Below are positions 35,125-43,537 of a DNA stretch of 62,388 bases, piece by piece. The number at the start of each line of letters is the position of its first letter. The first letter of the stretch is position 1. Both the position numbers and the translations under genes were made by a program. Source of the DNA: Bacillota bacterium (GTDB lineage Bacteria; Bacillota; Clostridia; Christensenellales; CAG-138); the NCBI GenBank assembly GCA_023395595.1, contig JAEWYO010000061.1, positions 1 to 62,388 of the forward strand, given 5' to 3'. The notes below the pieces were generated by a model. That model saw only the letters and a program-made list of their open reading frames with translations. It made no database searches and was not told the origin of the DNA.

Positions 35125-37125
35125 TTATTCGTCATCCGTGTGGTCGTAGTACAGATAGCTCTTGCCGGCAAGCTTGGTCTTGATCCAGCGCTTCTTGAGC
35201 CACGGGATGGCATAGTAGTCGAGGCCAAACGTACGACCTGCGCCCATGAGGATCGCAATCGCGCCTACGAAATACCACATCATGGTGATATCCGCCATGC
35301 CGGTCATGGCGATGGCCACCGTCATCACGATGCTGATGAGCGCCATCGGGAACGTCAGGAATCCACCCATGAAGCTAAGGCCGATCAGGATTTCCATGAT
35401 GACCATCATGATCTGCACGGGTACTTCAATCGGTGCAATCCAGTGGTTCATGATCCAGACGACAAACTTCGGTGCTTTGATGAGCGCTTCGCCATAGCCG
35501 GAGGGCTTGTGGTTCACAACCCACTGGAAGATGCCCGGCAATTTGGCCGCGGCTTCTGTCACCTGGGTTGCCGCCTGTGTCACCGCACCGGATGCGGCAC
35601 TGACCGCATCTGCCGCGCCCTGCACCGCGCCGGAAGCGGCGCTAACCGCATCTGCCGCGCCCTGTGCTGCTCCGGTTGCCGCGCTGACTGCGTCGGCAGC
35701 GCCCTGCGCCTGCGTAGCAACGTTGCCTGCAAGGAAGTTGACCGTCTTGACAACCTGCGGGGAGTTGAACCAACCTTCCGCAATCTTAACAACACCTTCG
35801 GTCAACCACATAAAGCCGAGCCAGATGCGCAGCGGCACCTGCCAGAAGTTCGGGCTGCGCTTGGAGAAATGTCCGCCGACAAAGGAACGTTTATTCTTGA
35901 TGTTGAAGATTTCATGGCGCAGATAGTTCGCAACCTGCATGAACCCGGCAACCATGAATTGATAGTACACATTGACAAAGTGCTTGACAAAAATGGCAAA
36001 CCAACCGGAGGCAAGGAAACCGATATTCGCCACACCGCGGCGGGAGCCGACCGAGACCATGAAGCCGTTATACTTCTGCTCGTGCACATGGAAGTTGTTC
36101 GTGCCCTTGATCTGTTCTGCAATGTTGAGCGCGGCGGTGTGCGCGGACTGCTCAGCCGCCTGCACGATCTGCGGCATGAATCCTTTTGCATCCTGATAGG
36201 AAGCGCAGTCGCCGGCGACATAAACGCCTTCGACCGGTTCGCCATTTTGCAGACCCTGCATGTATTCGTTGACGTTGATGCGCGAACCTTTGCCCTTATC
36301 GAGGCAGAAATCGGACGCGCCCTCCACGCACTTGATGCCCGCGGACCAAATCAGTGTGTAACTCGGGATCACCGTGCCGTCTGCGAGCGTAAAGGAATTC
36401 GGTGTAACCTCGACGATTGCGGATTTTTTCAGAAGCGTCACGCCGAGCTTTTTGAAGTATTTTTCTTCAATCTTTTTCACCAGCTTATCGCTGTTGAGCA
36501 TGCCCAGAATCCGGTCAAGCGCTTCGATATTATAAATCGTGACTTCGTCGGGGTTGATGTCATATTTCGTGCAAAAATGCTTCTTCGATTCGCCGAGCTC
36601 GCCAACCATCTCCACGCCGGTGAATCCACCGCCGCAGACCGCAAACGTGAGAAGACGCTTTCTCTCCAGCGGATCTTCTTCATAGGAAGCACGTTCAAAC
36701 ATCTGCTCCACATGCGCGCGCAGCTTGATGGCATCCTGATACGACCAGAGTGTATGCGAATTCCCCTCCGCACCCTTCACGCCGAAAAAGTTTGGCTGGC
36801 TGCCGATTGCGATGATGAGATAGTCAAACTCATACACTCTTTTTGCGCTGGCAACACGCTTGTTCGCGATATCGCACTGCGTGATTTCATCTGTGACAAC
36901 CTTGACTTTTCTGCCGCGAAAAATCTTTCTCAGGTCAATCTTGATCGAATCCGCTTCCGTGCGATGACCTGCCACCTCGTGCAGTTCTGTCATCAGTGTG
37001 TGGAATGGGTTCTTATCGACCAACGTAATCTCAACGTCATCGTCTTTCCGAAAGATTTTATGGAGTGTTTTTCCGGCTTTCACGCCAGCATAACTTCCAC
37101 CGATGATGAGTATTTTAGTCTTCAT
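35125..37125 (-). CDS. ndh2: Type II NADH dehydrogenase Ndh2 with DoxX-like membrane extension
   Basis: A 666-residue fusion. Residues 1 to about 400 form the NDH-2 flavoprotein: FAD loop GGSYAG (residues 9-14), NADH loop CGGGFTGVE near residue 165, and VYVAGDCASY near residue 305. It moves electrons from NADH to demethylmenaquinone without pumping. A membrane extension follows, with DoxX-like ends (PLRIWLGFMWLTEGVVKI and GAIAILMGAGRTFGLD). It is split by an Ala-rich segment with three 14-residue repeats. EET Ndh2 proteins characteristically have such extensions. The start is MKTKIL at 37125. Confidence 0.9.
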   Translation of the reverse strand: MKTKILIIGGSYAGVKAGKTLHKIFRKDDDVEITLVDKNPFHTLMTELHEVAGHRTEADSIKIDLRKIFRGRKVKVVTDEITQCDIANKRVASAKRVYEFDYLIIAIGSQPNFFGVKGAEGNSHTLWSYQDAIKLRAHVEQMFERASYEEDPLERKRLLTFAVCGGGFTGVEMVGELGESKKHFCTKYDINPDEVTIYNIEALDRILGMLNSDKLVKKIEEKYFKKLGVTLLKKSAIVEVTPNSFTLADGTVIPSYTLIWSAGIKCVEGASDFCLDKGKGSRINVNEYMQGLQNGEPVEGVYVAGDCASYQDAKGFMPQIVQAAEQSAHTAALNIAEQIKGTNNFHVHEQKYNGFMVSVGSRRGVANIGFLASGWFAIFVKHFVNVYYQFMVAGFMQVANYLRHEIFNIKNKRSFVGGHFSKRSPNFWQVPLRIWLGFMWLTEGVVKIAEGWFNSPQVVKTVNFLAGNVATQAQGAADAVSAATGAAQGAADAVSAASGAVQGAADAVSAASGAVTQAATQVTEAAAKLPGIFQWVVNHKPSGYGEALIKAPKFVVWIMNHWIAPIEVPVQIMMVIMEILIGLSFMGGFLTFPMALISIVMTVAIAMTGMADITMMWYFVGAIAILMGAGRTFGLDYYAIPWLKKRWIKTKLAGKSYLYYDHTDDE
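35585..35710. repeat. Three in-frame 42-bp tandem repeats within ndh2
   Basis: Units at 35585-35626, 35627-35668 and 35669-35710 encode the 14-residue repeat (A/V)QGAADAVSAA(S/T)GA. A degenerate half copy (VTQAATQVTEAA) follows in the protein. The 42-bp units keep the frame and differ mostly at third positions. Their product would be a flexible or amphipathic Ala-rich helix between membrane segments. Confidence 0.9.
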
Positions 37126-37209
37126 ATGTTTCCTTCCCGTTACTCCAGCGATGTGCTTTTTGTGCATGTTCTCGCCTGATTATAATCGATATTCATATAC
37201 AATGTTTCT

Positions 37210-37237
37210 ATTATACCGCCTGACGCAAATTTATCAA
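37210..37237 (-). promoter_or_regulatory. Promoter of the ndh2-eetA-eetB-dmkB operon
   Basis: On the minus strand TTGATA (complement at 37232-37237), a 16-nt spacer and TATAAT (37210-37215). The start of ndh2 lies about 80 nt downstream. Confidence 0.75.
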
Positions 37238-37460
37238 GTAGCGTACAATACTTCTGCGCTTATTTCGCAAAAAAAACGATAATATATCCTAATTCTTACG
37301 TAAACGCTCCAGTCGATGCTTCTTTCTTTATCGATACGCGTGTTGATTTTCTTATATTTTTGTCTCTTTTATCTACCGAATTCAAATAATTCCTTTGTCA
37401 CGCAGCGCTCCAATCAGTAACGAATTACTTAATTTACAATATTCTTTTTAATTATTTTTG
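37238..37460. other. Divergent ndh2/pplA intergenic region
   Basis: The AT-rich core of the 393-base gap between ndh2 and pplA lies between the two divergent promoters. No gene, hairpin or riboswitch fold was recognised. A binding site for the local CitB-type regulator would most likely lie here, but I could not define one. Confidence 0.4.
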
Positions 37461-37490
37461 TTGCTGAAATATGGTAATATGCATTATACT
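37461..37490 (+). promoter_or_regulatory. Promoter of pplA
   Basis: TTGCTG (37461-37466), an 18-nt spacer and TATACT (37485-37490), about 28 nt before the pplA ATG. The ribosome site CTGGAGGT (37503-37509) is strong, consistent with an abundant lipoprotein. Confidence 0.7.
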
Positions 37491-37518
37491 GAGATCAGTT
37501 TTCTGGAGGTATGAAAAA

Positions 37519-38400
37519 ATGAAAAAAAGAATTCTTTTAGTCCTGATGGCGCTCATTCTCGTAGCGTCGATGTTTGCGGGCTGCTCCGCTGCCAAGTATA
37601 AAGACGGCGTGTACTACGCCATCGGTGAATCCAGCAACGACTGGCGCGACTTTGTCGTCGTCACCGTTGAAAAGGGCAAGATTGCCGATGCGTATTGGGG
37701 TGGCGTCAACACCGTTCCGCAGGGTGACAAGCTTGTCCTCTCCCAGAACGGCGGTTACGACATGGTCGCTTATGGCGGCGCGAAGTCCCAGTTTAATGAA
37801 CAGGCCAAGGCTTGCGAAGACTGGCTCATCAAGAACCAGGATCCGGCCAAGTTTGACACCCTTTACAGCGACGAAGAAGGCCACACCGCCGCGCTGACCA
37901 CCGATACCGGTGCAAGCGTTTCCATCCACGTGAAAGGTTTCTTCACTCTCGCAGCGCAGGCGCTTGCCTCTGAACCGGTTGCGGCCGGCCAGTATGGCGA
38001 AACCCGTGTTGTCACCGCCGCGGGCGAACCGTCCGAACAGGGCTGGAAAGATCTCGCCGAGTTCATCGTTGTGAACGGCACGATCGTTTTTGCCAACTAT
38101 GACGCGCTCTACACCAAGGACTATGTCGCCGAAGGCGAAAACGCCAACGCCCAGTACTTCAAAGTCGATGGCGACAAAGCCACCGCTCTTTCGAAGGATC
38201 AGATCAAAGAAGGCTATGGCATGACCGCCGCCGGCAGCAAGCTGGAATGGTATCAGCAGGCAGAACTGCTCGAGCAGTATGTTGTTGACAACCAGACGAT
38301 TTTTGCCGTCAATGCTGATGGCTACGCGGATGGCATCGCGGGTGTCTCCGTCCATGCAATCGGCTTCTACAGCCTCTTCAATCAGGCGTTCGGCAAGTAA
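37519..38400 (+). CDS. pplA: FMN-binding extracellular lipoprotein (PplA-like)
   Basis: A 293-residue lipoprotein with lipobox FAGC (Cys22), so it is anchored on the outer face of the membrane. It has two related FMN-binding domains (about residues 25-150 and 155-290). Domain 1 has a flavinylation motif T130-G-A-S133. In domain 2 the aligned stretch is D271-G-I-A-G275, so the acceptor Ser/Thr is lost. PplA shuttles electrons from the quinone pool to flavin shuttles or iron. FmnB, two genes downstream, is the expected FMN transferase. It is followed by its own terminator. Confidence 0.9.
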   Translation: MKKRILLVLMALILVASMFAGCSAAKYKDGVYYAIGESSNDWRDFVVVTVEKGKIADAYWGGVNTVPQGDKLVLSQNGGYDMVAYGGAKSQFNEQAKACEDWLIKNQDPAKFDTLYSDEEGHTAALTTDTGASVSIHVKGFFTLAAQALASEPVAAGQYGETRVVTAAGEPSEQGWKDLAEFIVVNGTIVFANYDALYTKDYVAEGENANAQYFKVDGDKATALSKDQIKEGYGMTAAGSKLEWYQQAELLEQYVVDNQTIFAVNADGYADGIAGVSVHAIGFYSLFNQAFGK

Positions 38401-38424
38401 TTGCGGTTCTGACACAAGGCATCA

Positions 38425-38460
38425 AGAGGGCATAGCCAAGCGGCTGTGCCCTCTGCTTTT
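38425..38460 (+). terminator. Terminator after pplA
   Basis: AGAGGGCA (38425-38432) pairs with TGCCCTCT (38447-38454), with inner AGCC/GGCT pairing, followed by GCTTTT. It would make pplA mostly monocistronic. Confidence 0.85.
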
Positions 38461-38480
38461 CCCGCGTGTATTGTAAACGA

Positions 38481-38508
38481 TTGTATTGAATTCTCAGATG
38501 TATATAAT
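38481..38508 (+). promoter_or_regulatory. Promoter of the regulator/fmnB unit
   Basis: TTGTAT (38481-38486), a 16-nt spacer and TATAAT (38503-38508), 45 nt before the regulator ATG. Confidence 0.7.
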
Positions 38509-38553
38509 AGAGTAGTAAATTTGCTGATGAAACGACACGCGGAGGAATTTCGC

Positions 38554-39240
38554 ATGAAATGTCTGGTTGTGAGTGATATAGAAGCATCCGCTGAGGAGAA
38601 AACGCAGTTTCTTCACGATCTGCACCTCTTCTCTTCTGTTGCCAGTGCTACAACCGCCGAGCAGGCGATTCAAAAACTAAAAAAATACGCCTATGGCATC
38701 GTGATTCTCGACCTTGGACCAACCAAGGAAGACAATATGAATCTGCTCAAGCAGATTCGCGACGATAAAATCTTCGTCTGCGTGATCATGCTATCCGCCG
38801 AAAACAGTGTCACGTATATCTCCGAGGCCTTTGGTTACGGGGTTTCGGATTATCTTCTCAAACCTACCAACTGCAATCGCCTGAGCGAAGCCGCAAACCG
38901 CTCTGTCACCAAACGGGAGTGCCTGCTGCAATATCAAACCATGACACAGGACGAGATTGATCAGTGCATCACGCACAACGTCTTCGTCACACCAAGCAAC
39001 GACAAGAGCAAGGGCATTTGCAACGAAACCTTGCAGTTTGTCAAAAACATCGTAGCGAAAAAGCAGGGCAGCTTCACCGCCGCCGACATCGCGCAAGAAA
39101 CAGGCCTCTCGCGCATCACCATTCGCAAGTACATGGAGCTCATGCGTGAAAGCGGCATGCTAGAGACCGAGCTGGAGTACGGCGAGGTTGGACGCCCGCA
39201 AAAGCGATACTCGTATACCGAAAAGAAGCAGGATTCCTGA
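38554..39240 (+). CDS. CitB-family response regulator in the EET locus
   Basis: A 228-residue regulator. The receiver has phospho-acceptor D53 (VILDLGP), S81 and K103 (LLKPTN). The usual N-terminal acidic pair is reduced to D8 and E10. The C-terminal helix-turn-helix is AADIAQETGLSRITIRKYMELM, as in CitB/DcuR proteins, followed by the family's GRPQKRY. GGAGGAA precedes the ATG at 38554; the frame extends upstream to 38446 across the promoter. No sensor kinase is adjacent. Its position between pplA and fmnB suggests it controls EET genes. Confidence 0.82.
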   Translation: MKCLVVSDIEASAEEKTQFLHDLHLFSSVASATTAEQAIQKLKKYAYGIVILDLGPTKEDNMNLLKQIRDDKIFVCVIMLSAENSVTYISEAFGYGVSDYLLKPTNCNRLSEAANRSVTKRECLLQYQTMTQDEIDQCITHNVFVTPSNDKSKGICNETLQFVKNIVAKKQGSFTAADIAQETGLSRITIRKYMELMRESGMLETELEYGEVGRPQKRYSYTEKKQDS

Positions 39241-39292
39241 ATATCTCGCTCCAAAATTGCAACTAAAATAGAAATATACAAAGGACAGATCT

Positions 39293-40360
39293 ATGCGCAA
39301 ACGTTACTTAGCCCCGATTCTTCTGCTCTCCCTCTTGCTTTCTCTCTTGTTTTCTTCCTGTGCCCCCCGTCAGGAAGTTCTCACCGGCAACACATTCGCT
39401 CTGGATACGATCATCGAGCTCAAGCTCTATTCCTATCCGAGTCAATACAAAGGCACATTGATGCAGGATGCGTTCAACGAGATCACGTCTCTTGAAAACA
39501 CTCTGAGTATGCATATTGAAGGCAGCGACGTCGATCAGATTAACAAAGATGCAGGCATCAAGCCTACCAAAGTGAGCAGCCTGACCTATCGTGTGCTGAG
39601 TGATTCTCTTTTTTTCAGCGAGAAAACGAATGGACTGTTTGACATCACGACAGGTCCGTTGATCGATCTCTGGGCGATTGACCCGCCGAACGGGCATTAT
39701 CCCTCACAGGAAGAGTTGGATGCGGTTCTGCCCCTGATCGACTATCACAAGATCAAGTTTCTGGGTGATAACATGATTGAGCTTGCAGACAAGGGCATGA
39801 TTGTCAATCTGGGCGCAATCGCAAAAGGGACAATTGCGGACGAAATCAAGGCGTATCTGCTGGGCAGAGGCGTCAAAAGTGCGCTGATCAACCTCGGTGG
39901 CAACGTACTTGCGGTTGGCTCCAAGCCGGATGGCAGCAGCTTTGTCATCGGCGTTCAGGACCCGGAGAACACGCGCGGAAACTATCTTCTGAGCATCAAG
40001 ATCAATGATGAAACGGTTGTTTCGTCCGGTGACTATGAAAGGTTCTTTGTCTACAACGGCAAAACGTACCACCATATCCTCAACCCAAAAACAGGATTCC
40101 CCGCAGAGACCAATATCAAGCAGGTAACGATTGTGACATCGAACTCACAAACCGCTGATGGACTTTCAACATCCGTGCTGCTATTGGGCGTGCATAAGGG
40201 AATCCAGTTGATTGAGTCTTTGGATGGTGTTGAAGCGATTCTGATCACGAAAGATCACTATATCTACTTCACCGAGGGGCTGCGTGACCGTTACGAGACG
40301 CAGGCTGATCTGATTCAAAACTACACGATCACTGACAATCTTGACGATCTGAAGGATTGA
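39293..40360 (+). CDS. fmnB: FAD:protein FMN transferase FmnB (ApbE family)
   Basis: A 355-residue lipoprotein (signal ending LLFSSC, Cys near residue 23) of the ApbE family. It covalently attaches FMN from FAD to Ser/Thr of exported flavoproteins. Family features are FDITTGPLIDLW near residue 118, GAIAKGTIADEI near residue 180, LINLGGNVLAVGSKPDG, and HHILNPKTGFPAE near residue 262. PplA is the expected substrate. AAAGGA lies 7 nt before the ATG. It probably shares a transcript with the regulator gene. Confidence 0.93.
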   Translation: MRKRYLAPILLLSLLLSLLFSSCAPRQEVLTGNTFALDTIIELKLYSYPSQYKGTLMQDAFNEITSLENTLSMHIEGSDVDQINKDAGIKPTKVSSLTYRVLSDSLFFSEKTNGLFDITTGPLIDLWAIDPPNGHYPSQEELDAVLPLIDYHKIKFLGDNMIELADKGMIVNLGAIAKGTIADEIKAYLLGRGVKSALINLGGNVLAVGSKPDGSSFVIGVQDPENTRGNYLLSIKINDETVVSSGDYERFFVYNGKTYHHILNPKTGFPAETNIKQVTIVTSNSQTADGLSTSVLLLGVHKGIQLIESLDGVEAILITKDHYIYFTEGLRDRYETQADLIQNYTITDNLDDLKD

Positions 40361-40366
40361 TGCGCT

Positions 40367-41335
40367 TTACGCAAGCAGGTGCAGGAAGGTCGCATCCAGA
40401 ACGCCAAGCCCGATTGTAAGCGCAAGCGCGACATTAATCATCACAAAGCTACCGACAATTGCGCCGAACGTGTCCTTCTTCGTCGGGTTTGTGACAAACG
40501 CCTTGACGTTCTTGCTCAGCGGGATGATCGTGAGCAATGCAAGCAGAGAATACAGCGGCAGTGTGCGCAGCACCACCGCGCCAACAATCGCAGCATAGGC
40601 CATCGCGAAGAGAATCTTCAAAAGCGCGATGGCTTTTTCTTTTCCAATAAGGATCGGTAGCGTATATCGCTTGTTCGGCAGATCATCCTCAATATCGCAG
40701 ATATTGTTTGCCAGCATGATGTTGGCAATGCAAAAAACAGCCGGCAAAGATACAAGTATGATTCCGGCAAAATGATACGCATCAAACGACAGCGTCAGTG
40801 TTCGGTTGACCAGCGAAAGATTGAGTACATCTTTGTCAAACACATTGATAAAATACGTAATCAGCGGGATTCCAAGCCCCATCGTCAGCCCGGAGAAAAT
40901 CTCGCCAAACGGCGTGCGCGAGATCGGCATCGGCCCGTACGAATAGGCAACGCCAATACCAAAGCACCCTGCTCCCAAAAGAAGCGTAATGATATTCGTC
41001 CGCCAGACTAGCAGCAGGCCCAGCGCCGCAGAGGCAGCAAACATCACGGCAATCACTGCTTTGACCGTGCCGCTCTTGAGATCATATTGCACGATTGAAT
41101 TATGAATTTCATAATTATAGCCGTGCTTTTTTTCTGCATGCTTAAAATCGTAATAGTTGTTGAGTGCTGTGACAGTCATGTCAAAAAGCACCATCGAAAC
41201 AAACATGATCATCATGTTGATTCCGTTGAGCTGTTTTGTGCTGTAAAGAACGTAGAGCAGCGTGGTCAAATAGGGAATGACGCTTGCAACCTTGGTTTGG
41301 ATCTCAACCAATTTCAAAAATGCTTTTATTTTCAT
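40367..41335 (-). CDS. dmkA: UbiA-family prenyltransferase DmkA (MenA-like)
   Basis: A 322-residue membrane prenyltransferase with about eight or nine helices. The two Asp-rich motifs are NNYYDFKHAEKKHG near residue 60 and NDIEDDLPNKRYTLP near residue 212. It would join the prenyl chain made by DmkB to 1,4-dihydroxy-2-naphthoate, giving demethylmenaquinone. It is convergent with fmnB, with only 6 nt between stops, and has its own promoter. No methyltransferase is in the locus, as expected for a demethylmenaquinone-specific set. Confidence 0.87.
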   Translation of the reverse strand: MKIKAFLKLVEIQTKVASVIPYLTTLLYVLYSTKQLNGINMMIMFVSMVLFDMTVTALNNYYDFKHAEKKHGYNYEIHNSIVQYDLKSGTVKAVIAVMFAASAALGLLLVWRTNIITLLLGAGCFGIGVAYSYGPMPISRTPFGEIFSGLTMGLGIPLITYFINVFDKDVLNLSLVNRTLTLSFDAYHFAGIILVSLPAVFCIANIMLANNICDIEDDLPNKRYTLPILIGKEKAIALLKILFAMAYAAIVGAVVLRTLPLYSLLALLTIIPLSKNVKAFVTNPTKKDTFGAIVGSFVMINVALALTIGLGVLDATFLHLLA

Positions 41336-41361
41336 GTATACCCGCCCAATCGATTTCCTGC

Positions 41362-41390
41362 ATTATATCAAAGCAAACGATACGCCGCAA
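41362..41390 (-). promoter_or_regulatory. Promoter of dmkA
   Basis: On the minus strand TTGCGG (41385-41390), a 17-nt spacer and TATAAT (41362-41367), about 27 nt before the dmkA start. Confidence 0.65.
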
Positions 41391-41417
41391 GAACGCCCTG
41401 CGCTGCGGCTGACAATG

Positions 41418-43508
41418 TCATTCGACGCGCAAGCATCTGCTCACGTTGATGTCGTCCACCATCATTGTACCACCGTCTACACGAAATCCTGCCCCGCCGG
41501 AGGTATAGCGACACTGCGCGTCCACGACCGAAAGCAACGTTTCGCCAACACGAACCGTCAGTATATTGCTTTGTGCCAGAAGTGTCATTTTGAGTTGCTC
41601 ATATTGCGCATACAGAAACGCCGTTTGCGCAAGAACGGTATCCCCGTTCGCATCCCGCAAAATCAGCGAGAGCGTGTCCCCGCCGGAAAGCAGCGCGGCG
41701 TAATACTGCCGGTGCCCGCGCGCGCGGATCACAAGTCCGCAGCGTTGGTGTAAATGAGGCAGGAACGTTGCCTTAATCGCGTAATCGTCGAAATCGCGCG
41801 TACCAAAGGTCACCACGCCGTTCTCTTCCGGATGCGACACTGCAAGCGTGTGCACAAGGCTCAACCCAAAGTTCTTCGCACTGGATACAAACATCCGCGC
41901 AAGAAATGGCGCCGGATCGGTAATGTTTTGGAGGTGTGCGCCACTGAGAGAAAACCGCTCAGGTGCGCCTGCCCAGTCCAGCGTGCGTAGCATTGCGCGG
42001 CAAGATGTCCCTTTTGCGGCACCCAAAGAGAAACCGACGCGCACAATCGGCTGTCCGCCCAGTGGCGGAATCGTCCAGTGAATCTGCGTTTCGCCTTTTT
42101 TGAGTGCGAGATCCTCTCCCCACGCCGAAGCAACGCCACCTTCTGCATCCGCATAGCAAATATATGGCGTTACGAGCAATGCTGTCTCTTCTTCGCACGA
42201 GAATCGCGCACGGATAGTTTGCCGTTCATAGAGAGAAGGTGAACCAATCGCGTCATATCCCTGCCAGCGTGCGTCGGGGTCGAAAAATGTCGGCGTGCTG
42301 AAATGTGCACTTCCTGCACCAGAGACAGTGATCACAAGCCCGGTTCCATCGCTGTTTTCCAGTTTTATCGCTGCATTGGACGGAATAGTCGGACAAACCT
42401 CGAACCCCTGCATGCTGCCACGTTGCTCAAAGGCAAATCGCTGTTCCGGAAGCGTGATCGCTTCCCCCGTGGTCAGCGCTGACGCGCGGACAATCTTCCT
42501 TGTTTCGCGCACCGCGTCCGAAACCGCTTCTCCACCATCCGCCGTGACCACAAACAAGCGATCCCGCACAGGAGAGCGAAAATCCACCTCGTGCGTCAGC
42601 GCGTCCAGCCCAAGACGAATGCCGTTGAAACAACCGACGTTGCCGGCGTTGCAATCCGTGTCCCAGCCCGCCGAAACCGCGATCATCAACGCGCGCGCGA
42701 AGCTATCCCCACCCAGTAAAATCGAAGCAAGCGTGAGCGCATGGTTGGGCACGATGTGGCAGCCACCGCCAAACTTCGCGTAGCCGTATCGTTCATCCAA
42801 AATTGCACGAACCATACGCCAGTCACCGGTCTTGGCGCAGATATTGCGCACGTCATAAACCAGTTTTTTCAAGAAATCGCTCGTCAGAAACCGTTCGTTC
42901 TCGTCAAACAATCGCTCAAGGTTCTTCTCCTCAAATGCCGCGGCTTCCAGCGCGCCTAAAAAAGCAGCCGCTTCGAGTGCAACCCCGTCGTGCGAAACAC
43001 TCGCGCTTTCGCGTACAAGCCGCGCTGCGCGCGCCGGATCGCCGGGGCACATCATTGCGTAACTGTCCATGAAAATTTGCGCGCCGATCTGCTCGGACAA
43101 CACCTTGCTGTTTCGGTTGGCAGAGCCACTCTCTGGCGCAAAGATTCCACGCTTAAGATTCAGATACGCCGTGTGCTCCGTGCTGTTGCCGAGTCCGCCC
43201 CACCAGAGGATGGTCTTGTCTTCTACGATGTAGTTGAGCCAGCTCTCTCCAATTGATTTTGCCGAAATCTCGCGCGGAAAGCCGTTGTCCTCTACGGAAC
43301 GAAAAAAGCCAAACGTGCCGGAGAGGTCGTCGTCCGTGACCACCAGCGGCAGATTCAGCTCTTCGTGTATGTAGTTTGCCACTTCGCCAAAGCGGGATTG
43401 GATGGCTTCATACGACCAGCCTTCAACCGGGCGGCCGAGATAGACCCCAATCATTTTTCCGAGAACGCCCGCGTAGATGCGCTCCTGTGTGTCGCGTGTC
43501 AACCGCAA
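41418..43508 (-). CDS. ADP-ribosylglycohydrolase-fold protein with C-terminal extension
   Basis: A 696-residue protein. Residues 1 to about 330 have the ADP-ribosylglycohydrolase fold: GVLGKMIGVYLGRPVEGW at the N-terminus, metal-binding TDDDL near residue 58, and SAGWDTDCNAGNVG near residue 280. About 360 residues of beta-rich sequence follow, probably one or two sandwich domains. Members cleave ADP-ribose or other N-ribosyl bonds. It is the last gene of an operon with a nucleoside importer and hydrolase, so a riboside or ADP-ribose-like substrate is plausible. Confidence 0.8.
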   Translation of the reverse strand: MRLTRDTQERIYAGVLGKMIGVYLGRPVEGWSYEAIQSRFGEVANYIHEELNLPLVVTDDDLSGTFGFFRSVEDNGFPREISAKSIGESWLNYIVEDKTILWWGGLGNSTEHTAYLNLKRGIFAPESGSANRNSKVLSEQIGAQIFMDSYAMMCPGDPARAARLVRESASVSHDGVALEAAAFLGALEAAAFEEKNLERLFDENERFLTSDFLKKLVYDVRNICAKTGDWRMVRAILDERYGYAKFGGGCHIVPNHALTLASILLGGDSFARALMIAVSAGWDTDCNAGNVGCFNGIRLGLDALTHEVDFRSPVRDRLFVVTADGGEAVSDAVRETRKIVRASALTTGEAITLPEQRFAFEQRGSMQGFEVCPTIPSNAAIKLENSDGTGLVITVSGAGSAHFSTPTFFDPDARWQGYDAIGSPSLYERQTIRARFSCEEETALLVTPYICYADAEGGVASAWGEDLALKKGETQIHWTIPPLGGQPIVRVGFSLGAAKGTSCRAMLRTLDWAGAPERFSLSGAHLQNITDPAPFLARMFVSSAKNFGLSLVHTLAVSHPEENGVVTFGTRDFDDYAIKATFLPHLHQRCGLVIRARGHRQYYAALLSGGDTLSLILRDANGDTVLAQTAFLYAQYEQLKMTLLAQSNILTVRVGETLLSVVDAQCRYTSGGAGFRVDGGTMMVDDINVSRCLRVE

Positions 43509-43537
43509 AGCGATCCCCTCCTGTAGTCTGTATCTCT

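Noticed and set aside
35585..35710. CRISPR-like or mobile repeat array
   Set aside because: The three 42-bp units are contiguous without spacers, in frame and part of ndh2.
35119..37179. A 686-codon open frame on the plus strand opposite ndh2
   Set aside because: It is antisense to a well-supported NDH-2 gene. Its product is His/Arg/Asp-rich without any domain, as expected from the complementary strand of a GC-rich coding region.
37511..37522. Three-codon ORF (ATG AAA AAA TGA) just before pplA
   Set aside because: It lies only 1-2 nt from the ribosome site and arises from the A-run of the signal-peptide start, so it is probably chance.
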